A stretch of DNA of 7,302 nucleotides from Rhodospirillales bacterium (lineage in GTDB: Bacteria; Pseudomonadota; Alphaproteobacteria; Rhodospirillales; 2-02-FULL-58-16), in assembly GCA_021775195.1 (NCBI GenBank), contig JAJFIG010000153.1, positions 1 through 7,302 of the forward strand, written 5' to 3'. The notes beneath the pieces were generated by a model, which had not been told where the DNA came from, made no database searches, and worked only from the letters and a program-made list of their open reading frames with translations. Below are positions 1 through 5,095 of this stretch, piece after piece. The translations under genes and the position numbers were made by a program. Numbering within the stretch: position 1 is the stretch's first letter; every line of letters begins with the position of its first letter.

Positions 1-83
1 CCCCCGGGTTAAAGCGGTTTATCCGCCAAGCCTGCCAAGGGATTCCGGCGACTCAATAATTCCCTTTCAAGGTCATCTTCGAT

Positions 84-112
84 TCGACCCCAGGTTGGTG
101 CTGGTATATTAT
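84..112 (+). promoter_or_regulatory. Candidate sigma-70-type promoter for the 54-aa gene
   Basis: A -10-like hexamer TATTAT (107-112) lies 17 bp downstream of a weak -35-like TCGACC (84-89), in an AT-richer patch. Transcription would start near 119, giving a leader of about 127 nt before the ATG at 246. A GC-rich inverted-repeat stretch follows at about 118-140. Only the hexamers are seen; activity is inferred. An overlapping TATATT at 105-110 is an equally good -10. No convincing gene covers positions 1-245, where one plus frame is open from the window edge but has no start and an implausible Cys/Pro-rich composition. Confidence 0.25.
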
Positions 113-245
113 GCCACCGGGCGGCCCGGCCCGCCGAAAACAACCGCCGGACACCATGTCCTTCTTTGCCTCGATCCAGGCGGTATCGGCGAGCACCGGT
201 ACTGCCCGCGCGGTTGTTGCGTTTACTCGTTGAAAGGAGGCTGGC

Positions 246-410
246 ATGTGGGACGCACTTAAGAAACTCATTGGCGCCGACGAGGACAGCAAGGCGCGCC
301 GCCAGATGGCGCTTGACGACGAACGCCGGGAGCGCGAACAGCGCATCCAGGCGGGCAAGGAGGCCCTCGCAAGGACGATCCAGGCCAACGACGACAGACC
401 CCAGGCCTGA
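246..410 (+). CDS. Small charged hypothetical protein (54 aa)
   Basis: I do not recognise this protein. The ATG is preceded by a near-perfect Shine-Dalgarno sequence, AAAGGAGG (233-240), with a 5-nt spacer, which is the main reason to accept such a short gene. The product begins MWDALKKLIGADED, a short amphipathic stretch, and then becomes a long Glu/Arg/Lys/Gln-rich segment (residues about 15-48) that should be one continuous helix, possibly a coiled coil. There is no signal peptide, membrane segment or cysteine, so it is probably a soluble cytoplasmic protein. It ends 13 bp before the stop codon of the convergent dioxygenase-like gene, so the two are not co-transcribed. Composition and codon use resemble the neighbours. 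That it is a gene is fairly likely; its function is unknown. Confidence 0.72.
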   Translation: MWDALKKLIGADEDSKARRQMALDDERREREQRIQAGKEALARTIQANDDRPQA

Positions 411-423
411 TCCTGGTCAACCC

Positions 424-978
424 TCACCCTGTCGCCAGCAGGGTGTTGGCTTCCTCGAACACGGCCAGGGTCCGCTCCACGTCGTAGGGCTGTTCCAGGT
501 GGGTTTCGGGGTCCCATTCGCTGCGCCCGGGGGCGAAGAAATCGCCGCCGTAGACATGGATGGCGCCGGTGCAGCGGGGCAGGGGGTTGGTCACCGAATG
601 GATGATGTCGCGGCCCAGCGGCACCGCCTCCTTCTCACCCAGGGACTTGGCGCCGGCGGCCTCGACGCGGCTGCCGTCCTCTCCCGTGCGGCGCCAGAAG
701 ATGTTGTCTTCGCGTCCGGTATAGAGGCCGATCACCGCCCACATTTCGTGGTTGTGGGGTTGCAATGTCATCCGCGGCGCCCATACCAGGTTCAGGATCG
801 TCAGGTCGGCGTCATTGTAAAGCGTCTCGACCCCGCCCCGCGCCGGCTCTCCCAGCCCCTTGATCACCGCCGCTGGATCGGAAACCGCCCGCGCCACCAG
901 TTCACGGACGCTCTTGTGGCTGTCGTCGCCGGCAACCGCCGCCCGGCACTCGGCAATGAAGGTCTCGGCATCGAACAT
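424..978 (-). CDS. Cysteine/thiol dioxygenase-fold cupin, predicted metal-dependent enzyme
   Basis: A 184-residue single-domain cupin of the cysteine dioxygenase (CDO) superfamily, closest by motif to the uncharacterised 'metal-dependent double-stranded beta-helix' group (COG5553-like). Family members use a mononuclear Fe(II) held by three histidines to oxidise thiols to sulfinates. Here the pattern PHNHEMW gives H75 and H77, and RDIIHSVTNP gives H127 as the likely third ligand. AIHVYGGDFF gives H141 and Y143, matching the His and Tyr of the CDO Ser-His-Tyr triad, but the Ser position is Ala139. The position of the crosslinking Cys of mammalian CDO is Val82, so no Cys-Tyr cofactor is expected. 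The C-terminal SEWDPETHLEQPYD is typical of the group. The start at 978 was chosen because conserved sequence begins there; a start at 1089 would add 37 low-quality residues and overlap the upstream gene. It is probably cytoplasmic. The substrate is unknown and may not be cysteine. Confidence 0.87.
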   Translation of the reverse strand: MFDAETFIAECRAAVAGDDSHKSVRELVARAVSDPAAVIKGLGEPARGGVETLYNDADLTILNLVWAPRMTLQPHNHEMWAVIGLYTGREDNIFWRRTGEDGSRVEAAGAKSLGEKEAVPLGRDIIHSVTNPLPRCTGAIHVYGGDFFAPGRSEWDPETHLEQPYDVERTLAVFEEANTLLATG

Positions 979-1073
979 GGCTTGGATCCCCCCGAATAAG
1001 CACGTTCCCCCGTTCGTCGGTTGCGAGTGTATCGCATTCGCCGCCGCCGCGCACGCCACCTGATTCTCTCCCG

Positions 1074-1670
1074 CTAGCGCCCGTAACACCCCTGTTCGTA
1101 GTCGTGAAATTCCAGCGGGATCATTGCCTTGTCGGTCCGCCGGATGTCCATATCCGCCAGGTCCGGCAGGTCGTGGATCGGGATGCTGACCTTGATGATG
1201 GCGCGCGGGTTGATGTGCCCGACGCTGATTTTCACCCGGTTTAGCTTTTCGTCGACCACCGCCGATACCTCGCCTTTTCCATAGTTGAAGTCCCGGTCGA
1301 GAGAGGGCCGGCCGATCCGTCCCACCGGCCGGCCATCGACCAGGCGCCAGTAGGTGAGCGTGATGTCCGGTGACGGGGTGACGCTGGGGTCCGGGTTATG
1401 GGTCGCCAGGAACCGCGCCAGGTCCTCGCGGGAGTAGGTGTCCCGGGTCCGGTTGATGATGAAGAACTCGACGTGGAGAACGCCGCTCCCCGGTTTGGCG
1501 AAAGGCTCGGCGGTGCACAACAGGGGGTACGCGGCGATGGTCTCCGGCGGGAACAGCCAATGGCGCACCGGTTTGAACATCAACGCCGCCAGGAAAAGGA
1601 CGAGGGCGGTGGTCACGTTGATGACGACCGGAACGGCGATGGATTTCCGCCATTCCCGGAACGGGTTCAT
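1074..1670 (-). CDS. Membrane-anchored hypothetical protein (198 aa)
   Basis: I do not recognise the family. The N-terminus (MNPFREWRKS) is basic and is followed by one hydrophobic helix at about residues 11-32. The rest (about 40-198) is polar with beta-rich patches, so the likely topology is a single N-in anchor with a periplasmic domain. Two cysteines, C52 just after the anchor and C195 near the end, could form a disulfide in the periplasm. Residues 64-74 (VLHVEFFIINR) and 144-163 look like strands of a compact beta domain. The ATG has a good ribosome site (AAAGGTGG) about 5 nt upstream, and it starts 9 bp after the stop of the exported protein gene at 1680-2231, so the two are almost certainly one operon. 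The downstream dioxygenase-like gene follows after a 95-bp gap. Function unknown; a role in the cell envelope alongside its operon partner is inferred from location only. Confidence 0.83.
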   Translation of the reverse strand: MNPFREWRKSIAVPVVINVTTALVLFLAALMFKPVRHWLFPPETIAAYPLLCTAEPFAKPGSGVLHVEFFIINRTRDTYSREDLARFLATHNPDPSVTPSPDITLTYWRLVDGRPVGRIGRPSLDRDFNYGKGEVSAVVDEKLNRVKISVGHINPRAIIKVSIPIHDLPDLADMDIRRTDKAMIPLEFHDYEQGCYGR

Positions 1671-1679
1671 ATCCCACCT

Positions 1680-2231
1680 TTATTCCGAGAGAAGGTTTAT
1701 GCGCACGGTGATTTCGTTGACCTTGGCGCGCAGGGTGTCGAGCTGGTTCTGCAGGGGCCGCAATTCCTCGCGGCCCGCCGCATCGGACTTGCCGCCGCCG
1801 CTGCCTCTGGCGTAGCCGATTTTCGATAGTCCTCGCCGTTGCGCCCCCGGCACCCGGCTGATGACCTTGCCGTCTGGACCATGGAAGGATATCCCGGGCG
1901 CGCCCACGGTCATGCCGTAGGCACTGGCACTTCGGTTCCAGAAGGCCGCCCACGGCGTGCCGTTCCTGTTGACGCCGATGTCCAGGCGCCGCCGTCCCTG
2001 GCTGTCGTTGAGGGCGAAAAAGGCGCTGTTCTCGTTATTGGGCGGCCACGTGCCCAGGCGGCCGCGCAGGACGCCCCTGCTGTCGACGAGCCGAAACTCC
2101 TGCGCTGAAAGGATTTGCCGGGATTGCGCCTGAACGGCGCTGGCTTGGAAAAACCACGTCAATACGGCCCCGCCCAGGAACGCGGAAAACATGGCGAGGA
2201 CCGATGTCAGGAAAAACTGTTTTCTGTTCAT
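1680..2231 (-). CDS. Exported hypothetical protein with strand-turn repeats and C-terminal coiled coil (183 aa)
   Basis: The ATG at 2231 has an excellent Shine-Dalgarno sequence (AAAGGAGG, about 2236-2243 on the plus strand). It opens a signal peptide: MNRKQ, a hydrophobic core at about 6-28, and a likely signal peptidase I site after SAVQA (residue 35). A longer open frame reaches 2324 but lacks these signals. The mature part has three hydrophobic-Asp-turn-Gly segments: FRLVDSRGVLRGRLG (46-60), FALNDSQGRRRLDIG (72-86) and ISFHGPDGKVISRVPG (114-129). This Asp-x-x-Gly strand-turn-strand pattern resembles repetitive beta proteins of unknown function in proteobacteria. A Gly/Ser-rich linker (about 141-150) leads to a heptad-like helix at 154-183 (EELRPLQNQLDTLRAKVNEI), probably a coiled coil for oligomerisation. 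It heads the minus-strand cluster. Periplasmic or surface location is inferred from the signal peptide; no enzymatic motif is visible. Confidence 0.86.
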   Translation of the reverse strand: MNRKQFFLTSVLAMFSAFLGGAVLTWFFQASAVQAQSRQILSAQEFRLVDSRGVLRGRLGTWPPNNENSAFFALNDSQGRRRLDIGVNRNGTPWAAFWNRSASAYGMTVGAPGISFHGPDGKVISRVPGAQRRGLSKIGYARGSGGGKSDAAGREELRPLQNQLDTLRAKVNEITVRINLLSE

Positions 2232-2316
2232 CGCCGCCTCCTTTGTGCCGGCTCGGGCCGGCAGGTTAAATGACGGACGTGATGGACTACGGTGCCGTGC
2301 ATCGGTTGCACGTAAC

Positions 2317-2335
2317 TCCCACAAAATATGTGGGA
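2317..2335. promoter_or_regulatory. Perfect inverted repeat, candidate operator
   Basis: TCCCACA (2317-2323) and TGTGGGA (2329-2335) are exact reverse complements separated by the AT-only spacer AAATA. The 19-bp dyad sits in the divergent intergenic region between the minus-strand gene at 2231 and the plus-strand gene at 2513, and it covers the best minus-strand -10 candidate. That position suits a dimeric repressor. A hairpin formed in RNA is the alternative, but there is no U-tract and no gene end nearby, so a terminator is unlikely. Confidence 0.4.
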
Positions 2336-2355
2336 AAATACCGGGTGAGAGTCAA
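2325..2355 (-). promoter_or_regulatory. Candidate promoter of the minus-strand cluster
   Basis: Reading the minus strand, TTGACT (plus coordinates 2350-2355) is a 5/6 match to a -35 box, and CATATT (2325-2330) is a 4/6 match to a -10 box with a long 19-bp spacer. With other registers the spacer is 17 or 18 bp but the -10 match is poorer. Transcription would start near 2318, leaving a leader of about 87 nt to the ATG at 2231. The -10 element lies inside the inverted repeat at 2317-2335. Confidence 0.3.
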
Positions 2356-2512
2356 TGCACCGCTACCTGAGCGCATTGGCGGCAAATAGGGGTTTGACCC
2401 ACCGCCGTGCCGTGGCACTCTGGGCCGGTGCGGTGTCCGGTGGCCGGGGAGGGGTTTCCCCGGCAGGGTGGTGCGGGACCGTTATTTCTACCGTGGTGAG
2501 GAGCCCACCCCC

Positions 2513-3196
2513 ATGACAAACCGACAGCCCATCGCCCGATCTCTGTTCACCGTCCTGCTGGCCGTCGTATTCGCCGCCGTGTCGGTGGTCCCCCCCGCCG
2601 TCGCCGACCCGCCGCCCTGGGCCCCGGCCCACGGCTACCGGGACAAGGACGACGACGACGACCACGACCACGACAAGAAAAAGCACCACGGGAAAAAGCA
2701 CCACAAGAAAAAGCATCACAAGAAGAAGCGCTACCGGAAAAAACACTACGACACTTACGAGGCCGCCGACATCCCGCCCACCTTCGGCATCGACCTCGGC
2801 AACTGCAACCGCCAGCTCCTGGGCCAGGCCCTGGGCGCCGCCGCCGGGGCCGCCATCGGCTCCCGGGTCGGCAAGGGCGACGGCCGCACCGCCGCCATCG
2901 TCGGCGGTTCCATCATCGGCCTGATCATCGGCGGCAGCATCGGCCGGGCCATGGACCAGGTCGACCACAACTGCATCGGACAGGCCCTGGAGCGCGCCGA
3001 AACGGGCCAGCCCGTGGCCTGGAACAACGCCGACACCGGCTCCCGTTATCAGATCACGCCGACCCGGACCTACAAGGACCCGGGCGGCCGCTACTGCCGG
3101 GAATACTGGACCGAGGGCATCATCGACGGCCGCGTGCAGGAACTCTTCGGCACCGCCTGCCGCCAGCCCGACGGCAGTTGGGAAGTGGCGAACTAG
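2513..3196 (+). CDS. Secreted glycine-zipper / 17-kDa surface antigen-type protein with Lys-His repeat
   Basis: A 227-residue exported protein. Signal peptide: MTNRQPIARS, hydrophobic core 11-29, likely cleavage after AVA (residue 31). Residues 43-54 are Asp/His-rich (DKDDDDDHDHD) and 55-79 are five pentapeptides of type KKKHH. Residues 104-146 form two Gly-rich hydrophobic segments (ALGAAAGAAIGSRVG and IVGGSIIGLIIGGSIGRAMD), the glycine-zipper 2TM pattern of Rickettsia 17-kDa-antigen-like proteins that associate with the outer membrane. The C-terminal part (155-227) matches the companion surface antigen domain: AWNNADTGSRYQITPTRTY, YCREYW, GTACRQPDGSW. C195 and C216 lie in that domain, with C98 and C154 flanking the zipper. 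There is no lipobox. The ATG at 2513 is chosen because GAGGAG (2498-2503) lies 9 nt upstream and the signal peptide starts there; a GTG at 2468 in the same frame is less likely. Function is structural or envelope-related; the charged tract suggests metal binding, which is inference. Confidence 0.88.
   Translation: MTNRQPIARSLFTVLLAVVFAAVSVVPPAVADPPPWAPAHGYRDKDDDDDHDHDKKKHHGKKHHKKKHHKKKRYRKKHYDTYEAADIPPTFGIDLGNCNRQLLGQALGAAAGAAIGSRVGKGDGRTAAIVGGSIIGLIIGGSIGRAMDQVDHNCIGQALERAETGQPVAWNNADTGSRYQITPTRTYKDPGGRYCREYWTEGIIDGRVQELFGTACRQPDGSWEVAN
2675..2749 (+). repeat. Five-copy 15-bp tandem repeat coding Lys-Lys-Lys-His-His
   Basis: Five in-frame 15-bp units: AAGAAAAAGCACCAC (2675-2689), GGGAAAAAGCACCAC (2690-2704), AAGAAAAAGCATCAC (2705-2719), AAGAAGAAGCGCTAC (2720-2734) and CGGAAAAAACACTAC (2735-2749). 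They translate as KKKHH, GKKHH, KKKHH, KKKRY and RKKHY. The first three are nearly identical in DNA and the last two have drifted. The A-rich lysine codons stand out from the GC-rich surroundings. The unit length is a multiple of three, so copy-number change by slippage would keep the frame. Confidence 0.85.
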
Positions 3197-3217
3197 ACGG
3201 TACTCACCGCACCGTCT
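3195..3217. terminator. Weak stem-loop between convergent genes, possible bidirectional terminator
   Basis: AGACGGT (3195-3201) pairs with ACCGTCT (3211-3217) around a 9-nt loop. The stem spans the stop codon of the surface antigen gene (ending 3196) and the stop of the antiporter gene (from 3204). A second dyad, CACCGTC/GACGGTG, follows at 3225-3240. No real T-run follows on either strand, so this is at best a weak intrinsic terminator. Confidence 0.3.
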
Positions 3218-4451
3218 TCTCCACCACCGTCTTGACGGTGAGCCCCTGGACGATGATCGAGAAGACGACGACGCCATAGGTCATCGCCAGGATCGCCGGC
3301 TTCGCCGCCACCGCCGGCAGCGACAGGGCCAGGGCCACCGAGATGCCGCCCCTCAGGCCGCCCCAGGCGAGCACCGGGATCGCGCCGGGGGTGAAGGTCT
3401 GGCGCAGTTTGAGCACGGTGATGGGCACGGCGACGCTGACGAAGCGGGCCGCGATCACCACCGGAATTGCCGCCGCCGCCGCCAGCCCCAGGTCGACGCT
3501 GAGCGTCAGCGCCAGGACCTCGAAGCCGATCATCAGGAACAGCACCGAATTCAGGATCTCGTCGATCATCGACCAGAACTTCTGCACGTGATCGCGGGTG
3601 TTCTCGCTCATCGCGAAGCGGGTCCCGTGGTTGCCCACGAACAACCCGGCGACGACCATGGCGATCGGCCCCGAGACGTGCAGCGCCAGGGCAACACTGT
3701 AGGTCCCCATGACCAGGGCCAGGGTGATCAGGACCTCCAGGGTATGCTCGTCGATGGACTTCATCGCCCGGTAGGCGAGGTAGCCCGCCGCCAGCCCAAG
3801 GACCGCGCCGCCCACCGCCTCGCTGATGAACAGCCCGGCGATGCCCCCGGCGCTCAGCGATCCCTCGCCGGCGGCGATCGCCGCCCGGATGGTGAACACC
3901 ACGACCCCCACCCCGTCGTGGAACAGGCTCTCGCCGGCGATCTTGGCGCGCAGGGAATCCGGCACCGCCACCGTTTTCAAAATGCCGAGCACGGCGATCG
4001 GGTCGGTGGGCGCGATCAGGGCTCCGAAGACCAGGCTCCAGGCGAGGCCGATGGGGATCCCCAGGACCCCGGTAACCCCGTGGATGGCGAAACCGACCAG
4101 GGCCGTCGACATCAAAACGCCGACCGTGGCCAGGGACCCGATGGCCCACTTGCGGTTTGCCAGGTCGTCGATGTCCACGTGCAGGGCGCCGGCGAACAGC
4201 AGGAAGCTCAGCAGCCCCTTCATCACCGCGTCGGGAAAGTCGAGTTGCTCCACGGTGCCGGCGACGGCGTCCCGGAACCCCAGCCCCGGCACCACGGCGT
4301 CGAGCCCGATGACCACCACCGAGGCCGCCAGCGCGATCACCACCAGGCCGATGGAGTGGGGCAGGCGCACCCAGCGGAAATTGACGTAGCCGAACAGCGC
4401 CGCCAGCACGATCACCACCGATGCCAAGTCGAAAAGCGAAGTCTCGGTCAT
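3204..4451 (-). CDS. CPA1-family (NhaP-like) cation:proton antiporter
   Basis: A 415-residue polytopic membrane protein with about twelve hydrophobic segments and no large soluble tail, the usual size for prokaryotic CPA1 antiporters, which exchange Na+ or K+ for H+ across the inner membrane. Diagnostic motifs in order: SFLLFAGALHVDIDDL (82-97); GALIAPTDPIAVLGILK (143-159), the TDP unwound segment with T149 and D150; AGESLFHDGVGVVVF (172-186), the active-site helix with E174 and D179; and late WGGLRGGISVALALSLP (363-379) with the conserved Arg367. The residue before the essential Asp is His178, whereas most CPA1 proteins have Asn there. The ATG at 4451 starts just before the first helix, but its ribosome site is poor (only AGGCAGGG about 9-16 nt upstream). 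The gene stands alone on its strand and converges with the surface antigen gene, 7 bp apart. The transported cation cannot be read from sequence. Confidence 0.92.
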   Translation of the reverse strand: MTETSLFDLASVVIVLAALFGYVNFRWVRLPHSIGLVVIALAASVVVIGLDAVVPGLGFRDAVAGTVEQLDFPDAVMKGLLSFLLFAGALHVDIDDLANRKWAIGSLATVGVLMSTALVGFAIHGVTGVLGIPIGLAWSLVFGALIAPTDPIAVLGILKTVAVPDSLRAKIAGESLFHDGVGVVVFTIRAAIAAGEGSLSAGGIAGLFISEAVGGAVLGLAAGYLAYRAMKSIDEHTLEVLITLALVMGTYSVALALHVSGPIAMVVAGLFVGNHGTRFAMSENTRDHVQKFWSMIDEILNSVLFLMIGFEVLALTLSVDLGLAAAAAIPVVIAARFVSVAVPITVLKLRQTFTPGAIPVLAWGGLRGGISVALALSLPAVAAKPAILAMTYGVVVFSIIVQGLTVKTVVEKTVR

Positions 4452-4575
4452 GAACGCGCCCTGCCTCTGTCCCTGTCAGTTCCGCGCCCGAACGATGCCC
4501 CCGCCGTCCCCGCCGCGCAAGGGTATTCCGGCACCGTGGCGCCCGCCTTTTGCCCATGGGTCCGGCCAAGGGCAA

Positions 4576-4715
4576 AACACGGATGAACACGGATCAACAC
4601 GGATGACACCTGTCCCTTCGGTCATCCTCGCGCCCGACGCGAGGATCCAGGGGGCATGGGTCCTCGGGTCAAGCCCGAGGACGACGTCCTTTGTTCATCC
4701 GTGTTCATCCGTGTG
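4576..4715. repeat. Inverted-repeat element, copy 1 (10-bp units AACACGGATG)
   Basis: The left arm is three tandem 10-bp units: AACACGGATG (4576-4585), AACACGGATC (4586-4595), AACACGGATG (4596-4605). The right arm is the reverse complement: GTT, CATCCGTGTT (4696-4705), CATCCGTGTG (4706-4715). Positions 4577-4599 match the reverse complement of 4692-4714 at 22 of 23 positions. The 86-bp interior carries a separate twin-hairpin repeat. A second copy lies at 6477-6589. I recognise this unit as a common intergenic repeat in many bacterial genomes, often mis-annotated as short proteins starting MFIRV. It encodes no transposase, so it is a non-autonomous or structural element; its mechanism is unknown to me. 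Confidence 0.8.
4621..4686. repeat. Nested twin-hairpin palindromic repeat (REP-like, alphaproteobacterial type)
   Basis: Hairpin 1: ATCCTCGCG (4624-4632) and CGCGAGGAT (4638-4646), a 9-bp stem with a 5-nt loop. Hairpin 2: GTCCTCGGG (4660-4668) and CCCGAGGAC (4674-4682), a 9-bp stem with loop TCAAG. The outer ends GTCATCCTCG (4621-4630) and CGAGGACGAC (4677-4686) are also inverted repeats with one mismatch. The CCTCGGGTCAAGCCCGAGG core is of a type I associate with intergenic repeats of Alphaproteobacteria. It sits wholly inside the inverted-repeat element at 4576-4715. Confidence 0.72.
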
Positions 4716-4769
4716 AAATCCACCAGTTCGGAGACTTATCGATACCCGTGCCATCAGTCCAACCATGTT

Positions 4770-4786
4770 TGTCGGAATTCTTTACA
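4770..4786 (+). promoter_or_regulatory. Upstream regulatory box 1 (PEP-CTERM-box-like)
   Basis: TGTCGGAATTCTTTACA, identical over 17 nt to box 2 at 4877-4893. It begins TGT and ends ACA, a weak outer dyad, with GAATTC in the middle. Its centre is about 328 bp upstream of the predicted start site of the PEP-CTERM gene, a distance suited to an enhancer bound by a sigma-54 activator. A PEP-CTERM-box-binding AtoC-like regulator family is known from other genomes; equating this motif with its site is inference. Confidence 0.6.
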
Positions 4787-4876
4787 CCTCCGCGACTGCG
4801 TGGCGCCCCGTAGTCAGCGGAAAACAAACGGAGAATGTCCGGCAGGCCGGCAGCGGTCTCTCTCCGCCGTTAAATG

Positions 4877-4893
4877 TGTCGGAATTCTTTACA
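4877..4893 (+). promoter_or_regulatory. Upstream regulatory box 2 (PEP-CTERM-box-like)
   Basis: TGTCGGAATTCTTTACA, an exact 17-nt copy of box 1, 107 bp downstream of it and in the same orientation. The flanking sequences of the two copies are unrelated, so conservation stops at the box, as expected for a binding site and not for a recent duplication of a longer segment. Confidence 0.65.
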
Positions 4894-4988
4894 ACCGGGC
4901 ACGGGCTTGCCGATTGCCGGTACCCGTTTGTTTAATAAAGGCGAATCCCGTTTTCACCGGCGTATCCCTGAAAATTGGCCACACAAAG

Positions 4989-5005
4989 TGTCGGGATTTT
5001 TTACA
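4989..5005 (+). promoter_or_regulatory. Upstream regulatory box 3 (PEP-CTERM-box-like)
   Basis: TGTCGGGATTTTTTACA, 15 of 17 identical to boxes 1 and 2 (A to G at position 7, C to T at position 11), same orientation, 112 bp downstream of box 2. It is centred about 109 bp upstream of the predicted sigma-54 start site, the classic distance for a bacterial enhancer-binding protein, so it may be the main activating site. Confidence 0.68.
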
Positions 5006-5079
5006 CTTTCGGCCTTCCCGCTCGCGCCGGCGCCGCCCATCCTCTCTCAAGCCTTTGGAATTCCACCATTTCCCCGATC

Positions 5080-5095
5080 TGGCGCAGGAATTGCA
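5080..5095 (+). promoter_or_regulatory. Sigma-54 (-24/-12) promoter of the PEP-CTERM gene
   Basis: TGGCGCAGGAATTGCA fits the sigma-54 consensus TGGCACG-N4-TTGCW at every key position: GG (5081-5082) and GC (5093-5094) are present with the required spacing, and only two degenerate positions differ. Transcription should start near 5106, 12 nt after the GC element. This leaves a leader of about 15 nt that still contains the ribosome site AAGGGAG (5107-5113) before the ATG at 5121. Sigma-54 promoters need an ATP-driven activator bound upstream, which the three boxes could supply. Confidence 0.75.

Noticed and set aside
3..263. Plus frame open from the window edge, possible tail of an upstream gene
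   Set aside because: Cys/Pro/Gly-rich translation without coding character, overlapping the strong ribosome site and start of the 54-aa gene.
425..445. Stem CACCCTG/CAGGGTG with a 7-nt loop after the 54-aa gene
   Set aside because: It lies in the last codons of the cupin gene and has no T-run on either strand; likely codon-driven, so not called as a terminator.
166..999. 277-codon plus-strand frame opposite the cupin gene
   Set aside because: It conflicts with the cupin, whose iron-ligand motifs are clear, and runs through the small gene in another frame. The translation has no recognisable feature.
2394..2422. TTGACC as a -35 box for the surface antigen gene
   Set aside because: At 17 bp the -10 position reads ACTCTG, which is too poor to support a promoter.
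2363..3277. 304-codon minus-strand frame opposite the surface antigen gene
   Set aside because: Its valine runs are the antisense of the Asp/His/Lys tract; no domain, ribosome site or signal is visible.
3193..4590. Long minus-strand open frame (465 codons) overlapping the antiporter in another frame
   Set aside because: Arg/Gly/Pro-rich translation typical of a GC-rich shadow. The other frame carries intact antiporter motifs and twelve membrane helices.
4897..4910. Second sigma-54-like site (GGGCACGGGCTTGC)
   Set aside because: The GG-to-GC distance is 11 instead of 12 nt, and sigma-54 spacing is strict. No start codon with a ribosome site follows closely.
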